NCBI GenBank assembly: GCA_016124855.1
Contig: WGMX01000016.1
Span: 104,965-168,964, forward strand
DNA from: Anaerolineaceae bacterium
Lineage (GTDB): Bacteria; Chloroflexota; Anaerolineae; Aggregatilineales; Phototrophicaceae
Direction of reading: 5' to 3'
Length of the DNA stretch: 64,000 bases
Each line of letters begins with the position of its first letter. Positions within the stretch are counted from its first letter, which is position 1. This document shows, piece after piece, positions 36,221 through 45,208 of this stretch. The position numbers were made by a program, and so were the translations under genes. The notes beneath the pieces are model-generated. The model saw nothing but the letters and a program-made list of their open reading frames with translations. It had not been told where the DNA came from and made no database searches.

Positions 36221-37687
36221 ATGGCTGAACCACTAGGATCATCGGCTAACCCGCTGCGGGTTGCCATTATCGGTTCCGGGCCATCCGGATTTTACGCTGC
36301 GGCTCATCTGCAATCACAAGATGACCTGACCGTTGAGATTGATATGTTTGACCGTTTGCCCACCCCTTACGGCTTGGTGCGCGGCGGTGTAGCCCCTGAC
36401 CACCAAAAGATCAAGAGCGTCACCAAAGCTTATGACCGGATTGCTGCCCATCCGGACTTCCGTTTTTACGGAAACGTTTCATTTGGCAAGGATATGTCCC
36501 ATGCTGAATTCTTGAATTACTATCACGCCATCATTTATGCAGTTGGCGCACAAACCGACCGCCATATGGGCATCCCCGGCGAGAACCTTCCCGGCAGCCA
36601 TCCTGCCACTGAATTCGTAGCATGGTATAACGCGCATCCCGACTTTGCTGATCATAAGTTCGACTTGACACAAGAGAACGTCGCGGTGATCGGCCTCGGT
36701 AACGTGGCAATGGATGTCATCCGCATTCTGGCGCGAACCCCCGACGAACTGACCGAAACAGATATTGCCGATTACGCGCTCGATCAGCTTAAACACAGCA
36801 GCGTAAAGAGTATTTACGTGTTGGGGCGGCGTGGGCCGGCACAATCCGCCTTCACCAACCCTGAAATTAAGGAACTGGGTGAGTTGGACGACGCCAGCGT
36901 AATCGTCGCTCAAAATGAAGTCATTCTTGACCCCGTGAGCCGCCAATACATAGACTCTGGTGTGGATCGCGTTGCCAGCAAAAACGTGGAAATTTTGAAG
37001 GGATTTGCCGCTCAGGGTGATACGGGCAAGCCGCGCAAGATTATCATGCGCTTCTGTGTCTCACCGGTTGAAATCATCGGCACCGACAAAGTTGAAGCCA
37101 TTAAGCTGGTCAAGAATGAGTTGGTTCCAAATGATAAAGGTGATTTGAAGCCCAAACCGACTGACGAGTTCGAAACCATTCCTGTAGGCTTGGTTTTCCG
37201 CTCGGTTGGGTACAAAGGGCAGGCTGTTCCTGACGTGCCATTTGACGACAAGAGCGGCACCATTCCCAACCATTTGGGACGTGTGCTGACCGCGCCCAAA
37301 ACGGGCGAACAGGTCATTGGTGAATATGCTGTGGGTTGGATTAAGCGCGGCCCCAGCGGCATCATCGGCACGAACAAGCCCGACTCGGTTGAAACCGTTA
37401 ACAGTCTGCTTGATGATTTGCGGGCGGGTAAACTGCTTGCACCTGCAACACCAGATCGTGACAAGATGGAAGCGCTCCTCAATGAACGCGGCATTCAATA
37501 CGTCACCTTCGAGGACTGGCATTATCTGGATACAGTTGAGCAGGAACGCGGTGAGTTCCGCAGCGCTCCACGCCTGAAGTTCAGCCGTGTAGATGAAATG
37601 CTGAAGGCCATTAAAGAACGCAAGAGCGCCACCCAAGAAATGCAAGCGGCAGCCGCTGCTACACCGCCACCTTTGCCAGCGGACTAA
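36221..37687 (+). CDS. FprA-like ferredoxin-NADP+ reductase
   Basis: About 488 residues, an adrenodoxin-reductase-type flavoprotein. FAD site GSGPSGFYAAAHL (about 22-34), conserved TPYGLVRGGVAPDH (substrate/FAD region), NADP site GLGNVAMDVIRIL, then GRRGPAQSAFT and the C-terminal FAD contact GWIKRGPSGIIGTNK. It moves electrons between NADPH and a ferredoxin. The mitochondrial/mycobacterial FprA family is the best fit. The frame is open to a TTG at 36197, but the ATG at 36221 is a more normal start. It ends in a strong terminator. Confidence 0.92.
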   Translation: MAEPLGSSANPLRVAIIGSGPSGFYAAAHLQSQDDLTVEIDMFDRLPTPYGLVRGGVAPDHQKIKSVTKAYDRIAAHPDFRFYGNVSFGKDMSHAEFLNYYHAIIYAVGAQTDRHMGIPGENLPGSHPATEFVAWYNAHPDFADHKFDLTQENVAVIGLGNVAMDVIRILARTPDELTETDIADYALDQLKHSSVKSIYVLGRRGPAQSAFTNPEIKELGELDDASVIVAQNEVILDPVSRQYIDSGVDRVASKNVEILKGFAAQGDTGKPRKIIMRFCVSPVEIIGTDKVEAIKLVKNELVPNDKGDLKPKPTDEFETIPVGLVFRSVGYKGQAVPDVPFDDKSGTIPNHLGRVLTAPKTGEQVIGEYAVGWIKRGPSGIIGTNKPDSVETVNSLLDDLRAGKLLAPATPDRDKMEALLNERGIQYVTFEDWHYLDTVEQERGEFRSAPRLKFSRVDEMLKAIKERKSATQEMQAAAAATPPPLPAD

Positions 37688-37706
37688 ACTTGACTGATGA
37701 TCACTA

Positions 37707-37741
37707 CAACGCCCGACCTTCCATCGGGCGTTGTTTTTTTT
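37707..37741 (+). terminator. Intrinsic terminator after fprA
   Basis: CAACGCCCGA / TCGGGCGTTG perfect 10-bp stem followed by eight T. Confidence 0.92.
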
Positions 37742-37749
37742 GTGATGAT

Positions 37750-38607
37750 TTAGGGACGGTCATCCCATGCGATGTTTTTGTTTTTGTCCTCGATATAGTT
37801 GTACAGCTTGATGGTATCCGGCACACGTAAGCTGTCGGTTGACTCATAAAAGTGGTGCATCCCATCGAAGTCACTGTTGGGTGCGAGTGACCATTTGGCG
37901 GCTTCATCCAGCAGTTTACGATCTCTGCCGTTGACCAGTGCTTCTTGTTTTTCCATATCTCCCCAACTGTCGCCGGACAGCATCTCGTACTTGTTGAGGG
38001 CTGCCAGATCACGGGGCAGATCATAGCGCACCACCCACTCGCCCCGTACATGAGGTTCGAAGCCAAATTGTAAGCCGCTGGCCTCGTCGGAACGAATCAT
38101 CTGCCATGCCCTGCCGCCGGTGATGAACTCATCATTGGACATATCATGCTTAAGCAAATCGGGGTCTTCCATCACCCAACGGTCACCGTTCCAATACTCA
38201 GTCACCCAATGGTCTTGATAGTGCGAGTCTTCGAGGTAAGTGGCGAAGCCGCAGCGCGTCCGTGCCGGTATGCCTTGATGCCGCAGCATGGATGTCAACA
38301 GCACGGCAAAGTGTCGGCAGTCGATAATCAGTTTTTCAGATTTGGGACGGGCTTCGGTCAGTGGGCGGTTATCGTGTCCCATGACCAGTGCCAGTGATTT
38401 GGCAACCGAGCGCGACTCATACTCGTGCGTACGGCCTTTGAGCCATTCAGGGTTATACTTCCGTACTTTCCAAACGTGAATATAAACATTCTGTATCACT
38501 TGGTGCAGCCCCGGTAAATCACGGGGCAGGTCATCAAACAAGTAACCGTAGCTGCCGGGATCGGTAATCGTGCTCTGGCTGATATAAACGTCTGGTGATG
38601 TGGGCAT
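37750..38607 (-). CDS. Transglutaminase-like cysteine hydrolase
   Basis: 285 residues with a transglutaminase/protease-like core: Cys97 (IIDCRHFAVLLTSMLRHQGIPAR), His133 (DHWVTEYW) and Asp148 (WVMEDPD) form the triad. No signal peptide. The C-terminal third (from 160) is an unknown alpha/beta extension. Such proteins are usually amidases or peptidases, not cross-linkers. AGAGGA precedes the ATG. Confidence 0.88.
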   Translation of the reverse strand: MPTSPDVYISQSTITDPGSYGYLFDDLPRDLPGLHQVIQNVYIHVWKVRKYNPEWLKGRTHEYESRSVAKSLALVMGHDNRPLTEARPKSEKLIIDCRHFAVLLTSMLRHQGIPARTRCGFATYLEDSHYQDHWVTEYWNGDRWVMEDPDLLKHDMSNDEFITGGRAWQMIRSDEASGLQFGFEPHVRGEWVVRYDLPRDLAALNKYEMLSGDSWGDMEKQEALVNGRDRKLLDEAAKWSLAPNSDFDGMHHFYESTDSLRVPDTIKLYNYIEDKNKNIAWDDRP

Positions 38608-38788
38608 CGGCTGGCGTCCTCTCTTCTATTTGACTGGACGCACAGTATGCCATTGAATTAGGGTGCAAAGTCCCCCAATCTGTGGCGCGTTGGTGGGCTT
38701 TGCGTTACACTATTCTTCATTGAGATAAGCATTTTAATGCTGTGTTTTAAAATAGCTTTTTCGCCCTTTTCTCCCTCAATTTCCGATT

Positions 38789-39190
38789 TTATGCGACATC
38801 AGTTGCATCCATAACCGCGATCCAACGGCGTACAATTTTTTCAAGTGATGCTTTCTTTTTCTGAATATCATCCATACTGTAAAAGTGTGCCATCCGACGG
38901 TCGACATAATCCCCATCAAGCAAGCCGCTGTCATCGTTAATGAGGATGCCGTTCGGAAAAACCATAAACACATGATCTTTAACGTGCGGCGTGAAAACTG
39001 CCATATCCCCTTTGTAATAAAAGTTGGGCGCATTCCATTTAATGCCTTCGGTGATGCGGTTGTCGGTCTTCAGGATAATCTCGCGGACGGCTTGGATTTC
39101 AGCCTTAAATGGATGTTCAAACTGGCTCATAAACTCACTGACGTAAGCCGAGTCATTATAGGTTTTGGGATTAGGTTTCTTAGACGCCAT
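38789..39190 (-). CDS. DUF1801 (YdhG-like) protein
   Basis: 133 residues with the DUF1801 pattern: a helical N-terminus, then EGIKWNAPNFYYKGDMAVF and HVFMVFPNG strands. A possible iron-chaperone-like fold is known for relatives but the function is not established. AGGAG precedes the ATG by 7 bases. Confidence 0.85.
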   Translation of the reverse strand: MASKKPNPKTYNDSAYVSEFMSQFEHPFKAEIQAVREIILKTDNRITEGIKWNAPNFYYKGDMAVFTPHVKDHVFMVFPNGILINDDSGLLDGDYVDRRMAHFYSMDDIQKKKASLEKIVRRWIAVMDATDVA

Positions 39191-39276
39191 TGCTGAACTC
39201 CTATTCAGGTAAAATAGACTTAATCTCAGTTTAGATCAGCCTCACCACCTGTGTCTTGTAAATTTTGGCGGCCTTT

Positions 39277-39672
39277 ATGATTGAAATCAATTACAGTTTT
39301 AACCCAACGGTTTCCAACGCCGACATGAATCGGTTGTTTGCGGCAGCATGGGAAAACCACCACGACACCGATTTTGCACCGGTTTTAAGCCGCAGCCTCG
39401 TTTATGTCTGTGCATATGATGGTGACATCTTGGTTGGTTTCGTTAATGTGGCATGGGACGGTGGTATACATGCTTTCTTGCTCGATACGACGGTTCATTT
39501 GGCTTATCAACGTCAGGGGATAGGTGTTCGACTCGTGCAAGACGCAGCGTCGGCAGCGAGAACGAAGGGTATACACTGGCTGCATGTCGATTATGAACCA
39601 CACTTGCACAGCTTTTACAATCAGTGTGGTTTTCAGCCGACGTTGGCTGGCCTAATGCGCTTGAACGGATAA
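39277..39672 (+). CDS. GNAT acetyltransferase
   Basis: 131 residues, a single GNAT domain. The acetyl-CoA loop is YQRQGIGVRLVQDA; the C-terminal FYNQCGFQPT is the usual beta6-7 region. The ATG at 39277 is used; the frame opens at a TTG (39265). Substrate unknown. The next gene starts 4 bases after its stop. Confidence 0.85.
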   Translation: MIEINYSFNPTVSNADMNRLFAAAWENHHDTDFAPVLSRSLVYVCAYDGDILVGFVNVAWDGGIHAFLLDTTVHLAYQRQGIGVRLVQDAASAARTKGIHWLHVDYEPHLHSFYNQCGFQPTLAGLMRLNG

Positions 39673-39676
39673 CTTG

Positions 39677-40003
39677 ATGGCGACTTTCCACGACCTGATG
39701 ACTCAACTGGCTAGTCTCGACTCCGCCGAACGTGAGTCCGCGCGTGCTGAACTCCTGCGAATGGATGAGGATGTGATGGATTTACTGGTGGCGGAGTTTT
39801 ACGCCGGAATGCCGGAAAAACTCGCGATCAGCCTGATCGAAATCATCGGCGAAATTGGCGGTTACGAAGCGCTCAATCTGCTAGGTGATGTCTACTACAG
39901 CCGCGACACACGTCCTGCGCTCAAAGCCGCTGCCCGCATCGCACTTCTCCGCAATGCTGATAACCTCGACCCGCAGCAGGTCGCACATTTGAAAGAGGCT
40001 TGA
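39677..40003 (+). CDS. Small HEAT-repeat-like protein
   Basis: 108 residues, all helical, with HEAT-like units (EKLAISLIEIIGEIGGYEALNLLGDVYYS, RPALKAAARIALLRN). It probably acts as a protein-binding module. It follows the GNAT gene by 4 bases and is likely in the same operon. Confidence 0.7.
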   Translation: MATFHDLMTQLASLDSAERESARAELLRMDEDVMDLLVAEFYAGMPEKLAISLIEIIGEIGGYEALNLLGDVYYSRDTRPALKAAARIALLRNADNLDPQQVAHLKEA

Positions 40004-40027
40004 TTGTGATTGATTGTGCCGCTTTAA

Positions 40028-40645
40028 TCATCCAATATGAGGTGCGAGATAGCCCCTTAATACCGCTTTCATCTCGCCAATCATCTGTGTATTTTGCTGA
40101 CTGTGATGCTCCACCATAACCGGAACAAAAGCCTTGTACAGTCGTATAATCACATTAGCCATGAGTTCGCATTTTTCCGGCGGGATATTCGGGTTGCGCG
40201 CGCTTATCAAATCCGCAAATCGTCCAATAATCCCCTCGTGCAGTTGGTGACCCATTGCCGCTAGATCAGCCGAAGTGTCGTCACCAAAAAACAATACACT
40301 GAAACCCGGTTTGTTTTCATCGAAGGTGATCATCGAATCGACCAAAATATTGATAAGTACATCTAAGGACATGTGAATGTTGTCCGCTGAAAATGTGCTG
40401 TCCCAAAATTGTTGCAGTTCATGCGTATATTGCTTAGCCAGTGCATCCGCTATGGCCTCTTTGTTCGGGAAAAATTGATAGAGCGAACCGGGGGAAATCC
40501 CCGCGCGATCAGCAATCGCGTTGGTTGTCGTGCCGACATATCCAGCTTCGGCAAACACCATACCTGCCGCTTCTAAAATCGCTGCTTGGCGTTGTAATCC
40601 GCGCTGCTGCCGCCGCGCCCCACGTCGATTTTCATTGTCTGTCAT
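40028..40645 (-). CDS. TetR-family repressor
   Basis: About 205 residues. The N-terminal helix-turn-helix is typical: ILEAAGMVFAEAGYVGTTTNAIADRAGISPGSLYQFFPNKEAI (about 22-64). The C-terminal ligand domain is unspecific. The ATG at 40645 follows AGAGGG closely; the frame opens at a TTG (40660). It is divergent from the SDR gene, with two matching palindromes between them, and so likely controls both. Confidence 0.9.
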   Translation of the reverse strand: MTDNENRRGARRQQRGLQRQAAILEAAGMVFAEAGYVGTTTNAIADRAGISPGSLYQFFPNKEAIADALAKQYTHELQQFWDSTFSADNIHMSLDVLINILVDSMITFDENKPGFSVLFFGDDTSADLAAMGHQLHEGIIGRFADLISARNPNIPPEKCELMANVIIRLYKAFVPVMVEHHSQQNTQMIGEMKAVLRGYLAPHIG

Positions 40646-40653
40646 AAACCCTC

Positions 40654-40682
40654 TTGACAATACGAGTAATTACTCGTAAAGT
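40654..40682 (+). promoter_or_regulatory. Promoter of the SDR gene
   Basis: TTGACA (40654-40659), 17-base spacer, TAAAGT (40677-40682). The spacer is almost entirely occupied by operator 1, so repressor binding would exclude RNA polymerase. Confidence 0.65.
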
Positions 40683-40705
40683 TTATTTACGAGTCTTAAT
40701 TCGTA
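40661..40705. promoter_or_regulatory. TetR operator pair
   Basis: Operator 1 (40661-40678) is the perfect 18-bp palindrome TACGAGTAATTACTCGTA. Operator 2 (40688-40705) is its imperfect copy TACGAGTCTTAATTCGTA. They are offset by 27 bases, and lie between the divergent TetR and SDR genes. Confidence 0.82.
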
Positions 40706-40782
40706 AATTCAGTATAGCATAAGTCAGATTTGGAAGCGACCTCTCATGTTAATGGACACAGGTTTATTGGAGGAATTAGGAA

Positions 40783-41745
40783 ATGGTTGATAATTGGACG
40801 ACTGAATCGATGCCCGACTTAACAGGCAAAACAGCTATTGTGACCGGCGCGAACAGCGGCCTTGGTTACGAAACAGCGCTGGCACTAGCCGCTAAAGGCG
40901 CACGCGTTATCGTCGCCAGCCGTGACGCCTCTAAAGGTCAGGTGGCAGTCAAACAGATTGAAGCCACTCGCCCTAAAGGATCAGTCATCTTTATGCCGCT
41001 TGATCTCGCCGATCTGACTGCGATCCGACAGTTCGCTACTCAATTCGCCGGTCAGTTTAAGTCGCTCGACTTGCTCATTAATAACGCTGGTGTTATGCAC
41101 TTGCCTTATCGTACTACAGCCGACGGTTTCGAGATGCAGTTTGGGACTAATCACCTCGGTCATTTCGCCCTCACCGGACTGCTGCTGCCCGTTCTATTAC
41201 GTACATCCAAAGCACGTGTCGTCACCGTCAGCAGCGGCTTACACCGTTCTGGTCATATCAACTTTGACGACCTGAACGCCAAATCAAACTATAGCGAATT
41301 CAGAGCCTACAGCCAGAGCAAGCTGGCGAATCTCCTGTTTACTTATGAGTTACAGCGCCAGTTCGAAGCGCATCAAAGTGACGTCATTGCGGTTGCGGCT
41401 CATCCCGGTTACTCCGCTACCAATTTGCAGTTCGGCGCCGCTCGGATGTACGGTTCAGTGCTGCGGGAACGCGTGATGCAAGTTGCCAACTCACTGTTTG
41501 CGCAAAGCGCGGCGATGGGTGCACTTCCTACTTTGTTTGCGGCTGTCTCACCGACCGTTCATGGTGGAGACTACATCGGGCCAAAGGGCTTTCAGGAAAT
41601 GCGTGGTTATCCGGCAGTCGTCAAATCCAACGCCGAATCCTACGATGTCAATGTCGCCCGCCGCTTGTGGTTAGTATCTGAGCAGCTAACTGGAGTTCAA
41701 TACGAACCACTGTTTCAGCAGCAGCTCGCCGCTGCCCATGCCTGA
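40783..41745 (+). CDS. Short-chain dehydrogenase/reductase
   Basis: 320 residues of the retinol-dehydrogenase-like classical SDR type. NAD(P) loop TGANSGLG (21-28), NNAGV, Ser in VSSGLHRSG, and YSQSK active-site motif are all present. It reduces or oxidises an unknown carbonyl or alcohol. GAGGAATTAGGA precedes the ATG. Likely repressed by the divergent TetR protein, so its substrate may be the TetR ligand or related to it. Confidence 0.9.
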   Translation: MVDNWTTESMPDLTGKTAIVTGANSGLGYETALALAAKGARVIVASRDASKGQVAVKQIEATRPKGSVIFMPLDLADLTAIRQFATQFAGQFKSLDLLINNAGVMHLPYRTTADGFEMQFGTNHLGHFALTGLLLPVLLRTSKARVVTVSSGLHRSGHINFDDLNAKSNYSEFRAYSQSKLANLLFTYELQRQFEAHQSDVIAVAAHPGYSATNLQFGAARMYGSVLRERVMQVANSLFAQSAAMGALPTLFAAVSPTVHGGDYIGPKGFQEMRGYPAVVKSNAESYDVNVARRLWLVSEQLTGVQYEPLFQQQLAAAHA

Positions 41746-41786
41746 TAGTTGACAAAGGTTGGAAAATCGCCTAATCTGAAATTGCG

Positions 41787-41820
41787 AACGCACACCTTTT
41801 ACCCAAGGCGTGCGTTTTAT
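41787..41820 (+). terminator. Terminator after the SDR gene
   Basis: AACGCAC...CCTT / AAGG...GTGCGTT stem followed by TTTATTTT. Confidence 0.75.
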
Positions 41821-41828
41821 TTTGCCAA

Positions 41829-41862
41829 AAAACCGTCCTCAAAATTCGGGGGCGGTTTTATA
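41829..41862 (+). terminator. Second hairpin in tandem
   Basis: AAACCGTCC / GGGGCGGTTT with a T-rich end, directly after the first terminator; a doubled stop before the next gene. Confidence 0.65.
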
Positions 41863-41894
41863 TTTCCCATTGAAAGGAAAAGGAGCAGCGGATT

Positions 41895-42293
41895 ATGGAC
41901 GATCAAGCATTCTTACGAGCCTTTGAAGATGGTACATTAACGCCAGCCGAATTTTCACATCGCGGACATATCCGTATGGCATGGCTCTACTTGCGGGCAT
42001 ACGGTTGGGACGATGGCCTTACACGCATTCGCGAGGGGATTCAAAAATTCGCTGGCCGTTTAGGTGCTTCCAATAAATATCACGAAACCATCACCGTTTT
42101 TTGGGCGCGTGTTGTTCATCACATGATAAGTGATCAACCGCAAATTGGCAGCTTTGAGGAATTTTTAGCGATCTTCCCTCAAATCCTCGACAGCCGCCTT
42201 ATCCAGCAGCATTACAGTGCTAATCTGCTGCGCTCACCTTTAGCCCGTCAGCAGTGGGTGGAGCCGGATTTGCTGCTGCTGCCCGTGTTGTAA
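41895..42293 (+). CDS. Small conserved unknown protein
   Basis: 132 residues, helical, cytoplasmic, rich in His (FSHRGHIRMAW, KYHETIT, VVHHM). The pattern HRGHIRMAWLYL...YHETITVFW looks like a conserved family, but I cannot name it or assign a function. AAGGAG lies 9-10 bases before the ATG. Confidence 0.72.
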   Translation: MDDQAFLRAFEDGTLTPAEFSHRGHIRMAWLYLRAYGWDDGLTRIREGIQKFAGRLGASNKYHETITVFWARVVHHMISDQPQIGSFEEFLAIFPQILDSRLIQQHYSANLLRSPLARQQWVEPDLLLLPVL

Positions 42294-42307
42294 ATAAAGA
42301 CCTTTTC

Positions 42308-42334
42308 GTTGGAGGGGTGTGATCTCCCTCCAAC
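42308..42334. terminator. Convergent hairpin
   Basis: GTTGGAGGG / CCCTCCAAC perfect 9-bp stem between two convergent genes. Confidence 0.7.
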
Positions 42335-42354
42335 TGTTGCTAATACCGATTTTG

Positions 42355-43851
42355 CTAATTTGGAACGAGGGTTTGGACTCCATCTGCCGAGTCCACTACC
42401 CAACCTTCAACTGCGGCGGGCGTTCGCACGCGCCACCAGATCAACCCATCCGCGTTTTGCGGTCCTTCAAGTACTATGACAATCGTTCCGTTCCCAATCG
42501 TCCCCAACCGCGCGAAGCTGCGTCCCGGCCCGCTGCGGATATTCAGCACATCATTATCAGTGGTTTGAACCCGCACTTGCATCCCGACGGCGATACTACC
42601 GCTTCCATTGGCTGGAGCTGCGGGCTGTGTCGGCGGCACAGCAGGTGGATTAATGTGCCCCCAAGATGTGAATGGGCCAGTGCTGACAGGTTCGGAGTCG
42701 CTAACCCAGATTAGGCGAGCGCTTGCACCCAATGGGCTGTTCCAAGTCGAGATAGCGTTAAAGCCGCCGTTCACCTGCCGTGTTTGAACAAAATACAGTG
42801 TTGTCCCGCGTGATTTTGGATCCGCACCACCGCTCGCGACCGAGAAAATAAACCCATCCGTCGTTCCCAATAGGCCGTTGATGTAATCAGCCGGTGTGTT
42901 GTTAATGATGCCGCTGAGTCCGCCGCTTCGTTCCAAGACCTGTAACGTTTGGGTCTGCGGACCTTCACCATTTCCATCAATCCGTGTTACCACCACCCGT
43001 TCACCCCCTTGAATAAACCTCGGATTGTAGATACGTGGTAAGGATGTCACGATATATCGCTGCCCCAAAGCTGGATCAAACACTTGCAGCGTATTGTTTG
43101 ACGGAAAGTCCGTCATCTCCATCCGGTTTTCTGGAAAATTGTCGTCCGAGATGGTGCTGATGACTTCATTCGTCAGTGTGAAAGTATCGGTATCAGGGGT
43201 GATATAAGCATTATTAGGGGAAATGGTGTTGCTGTCTCTGTTCCACGTATAGGCTGGATAAGTCGGAGAACCATCCGTGCCCAACGGAATCATCAGAAAC
43301 GTAATTTGTTTGCTGCGGTTATAGGCCACCACAGGGATGAAATATACGCCAGTATCCCCGAGTCCAGCCGCAATCGGATCATTTTGCTTAAGTGAACTGG
43401 CCGAAAAAGTCACAATGTCGATCACAACTAACGTCCACGGGATGCCTACATTGGCATAGCTAAAGGCAAAGGTGCTGTCACCTTCGCTGAAGTTAAGCGG
43501 CCCGCCGCTGAAGTCGAAGCTGGTGCTGGCGTTTTGTGGCACATCAAAAGTGTAGATATTTTTGTTCGTCGTCAAATCAAAAATGTAAACTTGGTTGGTG
43601 CTTGAACTGGTTGCCCCATAAGCAACAAGCAAGCCGTCTGCCGACACCGCAGCGTGTTGAGAATAAGCACCGCTAATGTCATTGGGCAGTTGAAACTGTT
43701 GCAGCGTCGTGCCGCTTGAGTCGACTTTCGTCATGCGCCCGATTTCTGCCTCGTACAGCCACGCTGTCCACGATGAACCAGCGGCTTGCACGGGCATAAC
43801 CCATAAACCAGTGATGATAAGTGCAAAAATAAAAAATAACCGTTTGTGCAT
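42355..43851 (-). CDS. Secreted propeller-like protein with C-terminal SH3b domain
   Basis: About 498 residues. A signal peptide (MHKRLFFIFALIITGLWVMPVQA) leads a long beta-rich region (30-400) with WD/propeller-like strands, a Pro/Ala linker (PPAVPPTQPAAPANG), then an SH3b domain (VQTTDNDVLNIRSGPG...VEGWVVDS), which commonly binds cell-wall peptides. The start at 43851 follows GAGGGGAGC. A TTG at 43866 opens the frame. Function unknown. Confidence 0.82.
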   Translation of the reverse strand: MHKRLFFIFALIITGLWVMPVQAAGSSWTAWLYEAEIGRMTKVDSSGTTLQQFQLPNDISGAYSQHAAVSADGLLVAYGATSSSTNQVYIFDLTTNKNIYTFDVPQNASTSFDFSGGPLNFSEGDSTFAFSYANVGIPWTLVVIDIVTFSASSLKQNDPIAAGLGDTGVYFIPVVAYNRSKQITFLMIPLGTDGSPTYPAYTWNRDSNTISPNNAYITPDTDTFTLTNEVISTISDDNFPENRMEMTDFPSNNTLQVFDPALGQRYIVTSLPRIYNPRFIQGGERVVVTRIDGNGEGPQTQTLQVLERSGGLSGIINNTPADYINGLLGTTDGFIFSVASGGADPKSRGTTLYFVQTRQVNGGFNAISTWNSPLGASARLIWVSDSEPVSTGPFTSWGHINPPAVPPTQPAAPANGSGSIAVGMQVRVQTTDNDVLNIRSGPGRSFARLGTIGNGTIVIVLEGPQNADGLIWWRVRTPAAVEGWVVDSADGVQTLVPN

Positions 43852-44037
43852 GAGCGCTCCCCTCAAGATGTAATGTGTATCTCAATCATAATCGGATTTC
43901 GCGGTTAGAGCCTAAAGAGAAAAGTAGACAAAGAATAGGCAGCACTAATCCTAGAAATTGATCTGTCTTTTTGGATATGAACCTCATCCAGCCTTTGCGT
44001 GTAACATGGTAGCAATGACCACCAAAGGATATGGATA

Positions 44038-45069
44038 ATGTTGTTGAAACGCCTCTTGTTAGTATCTGTTTTATTGCTCTGTTTATGTATTGCCGCTGTC
44101 TCTGCGCAGGATGCTTCACCTGAAGCGACTCCCGTAGCCACCGCTGAAGCGACTGCTGAGGCCACTGTTGCGGCTGTCACCGAATCGACAGCCGAAGCTA
44201 CTGCTGAGGCCACCGCTGCGGTACGTTTCGATGTGCCGGGGAACTATGCGGTTCGCCAACCGGTCTTAAATTTGACGCGTCAGTATATCGTGCATGTGCC
44301 GGCTAAATACTTCGAGATGAAAGCGCCTGTGCCACTGCTGCTGGTCTTACATGGTGCGGGTGGAACAGGGCAAGGGATGCAAAGTTTTTCGGGCTTTGAT
44401 GCCATTTCTGATAAAGAAGGATTCATCGTCGCTTATCCCGATGCCATCAACACCGCGTGGAATGATAATCGTGGTGACCAGTTAAGTTCTATTGATGACG
44501 TAGGTTATCTTGAACATATCATCGACTCAGTCGCTGAGAAAGCCAATATTGATCTCAATCGAGTTTACGCCGCCGGTTATTCACGCGGTGGCATGATGTC
44601 TTACCGTTTGGGCTGCGTCCTGCCCACCAAATTCGCGGCGGTTGCCTCTGTAGCTTCGACCTTCCCCATGTATCTCTTATTGGAATGTCAGAATGCGCCG
44701 CCTAAAGCGGTCATGATCATTCAAGGAACGGATGATCCCATTGTTCCTTGGATGGGTATCCAGACTGCATATTTTTCGGCAGCCGAAAGTCTTCGCTTTT
44801 GGGGACAGCACAACCGCTGCGCCGTTTTGGGGCCGATAAAAGAGTCGGTTGATTTAAGCCCACTTGATGGAACACGTTTGCTCATACAGGAAGGCAGCAA
44901 ATGTAAACAACCGGTAGTCCTCTACAGCGTCTTTCATGGTGGTCACACATGGCCCGGACATCCGGTTCGTGCATCGTTTGATCTGGGCTTGACCAGCTTG
45001 GACTTCGATGCTGCCGCAGTCATTTGGGATTTCTTTAAGGGGCAATCGCTCGAAGCAGAAGCGAGTTAA
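44038..45069 (+). CDS. Secreted PHB-depolymerase/feruloyl-esterase-like hydrolase
   Basis: 343 residues: signal peptide (LLLVSVLLLCLCIAAVSA-QD), a low-complexity linker of EATAEAT repeats (28-62), then an alpha/beta hydrolase domain. The triad is Ser182 (GYSRGGMMS), Asp in GTDDPIVPW and His in GGHTWPG. Oxyanion region LHGAGGTG. It fits the LpqC/PHB depolymerase/feruloyl esterase group, which cleaves polyester or plant-wall esters; the substrate is open. AAGGAT precedes the ATG. Confidence 0.87.
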   Translation: MLLKRLLLVSVLLLCLCIAAVSAQDASPEATPVATAEATAEATVAAVTESTAEATAEATAAVRFDVPGNYAVRQPVLNLTRQYIVHVPAKYFEMKAPVPLLLVLHGAGGTGQGMQSFSGFDAISDKEGFIVAYPDAINTAWNDNRGDQLSSIDDVGYLEHIIDSVAEKANIDLNRVYAAGYSRGGMMSYRLGCVLPTKFAAVASVASTFPMYLLLECQNAPPKAVMIIQGTDDPIVPWMGIQTAYFSAAESLRFWGQHNRCAVLGPIKESVDLSPLDGTRLLIQEGSKCKQPVVLYSVFHGGHTWPGHPVRASFDLGLTSLDFDAAAVIWDFFKGQSLEAEAS

Positions 45070-45208
45070 CCTGCTTTAATCGAGGTTGAATCGCCTATAG
45101 GGAAGCGTCTTAACCCTGTTCCAGTTTTCTCCCACTTCCCAAATGTCATCGTGAACATCTTACTCCCGTGTTACAATCCATCCAGCATTAACATGGGAGT
45201 ATTACGCA

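Noticed and set aside
36479..37645. Antisense open frames in the fprA gene
   Set aside because: Shadows of a well-conserved flavoprotein frame; no signals for expression.
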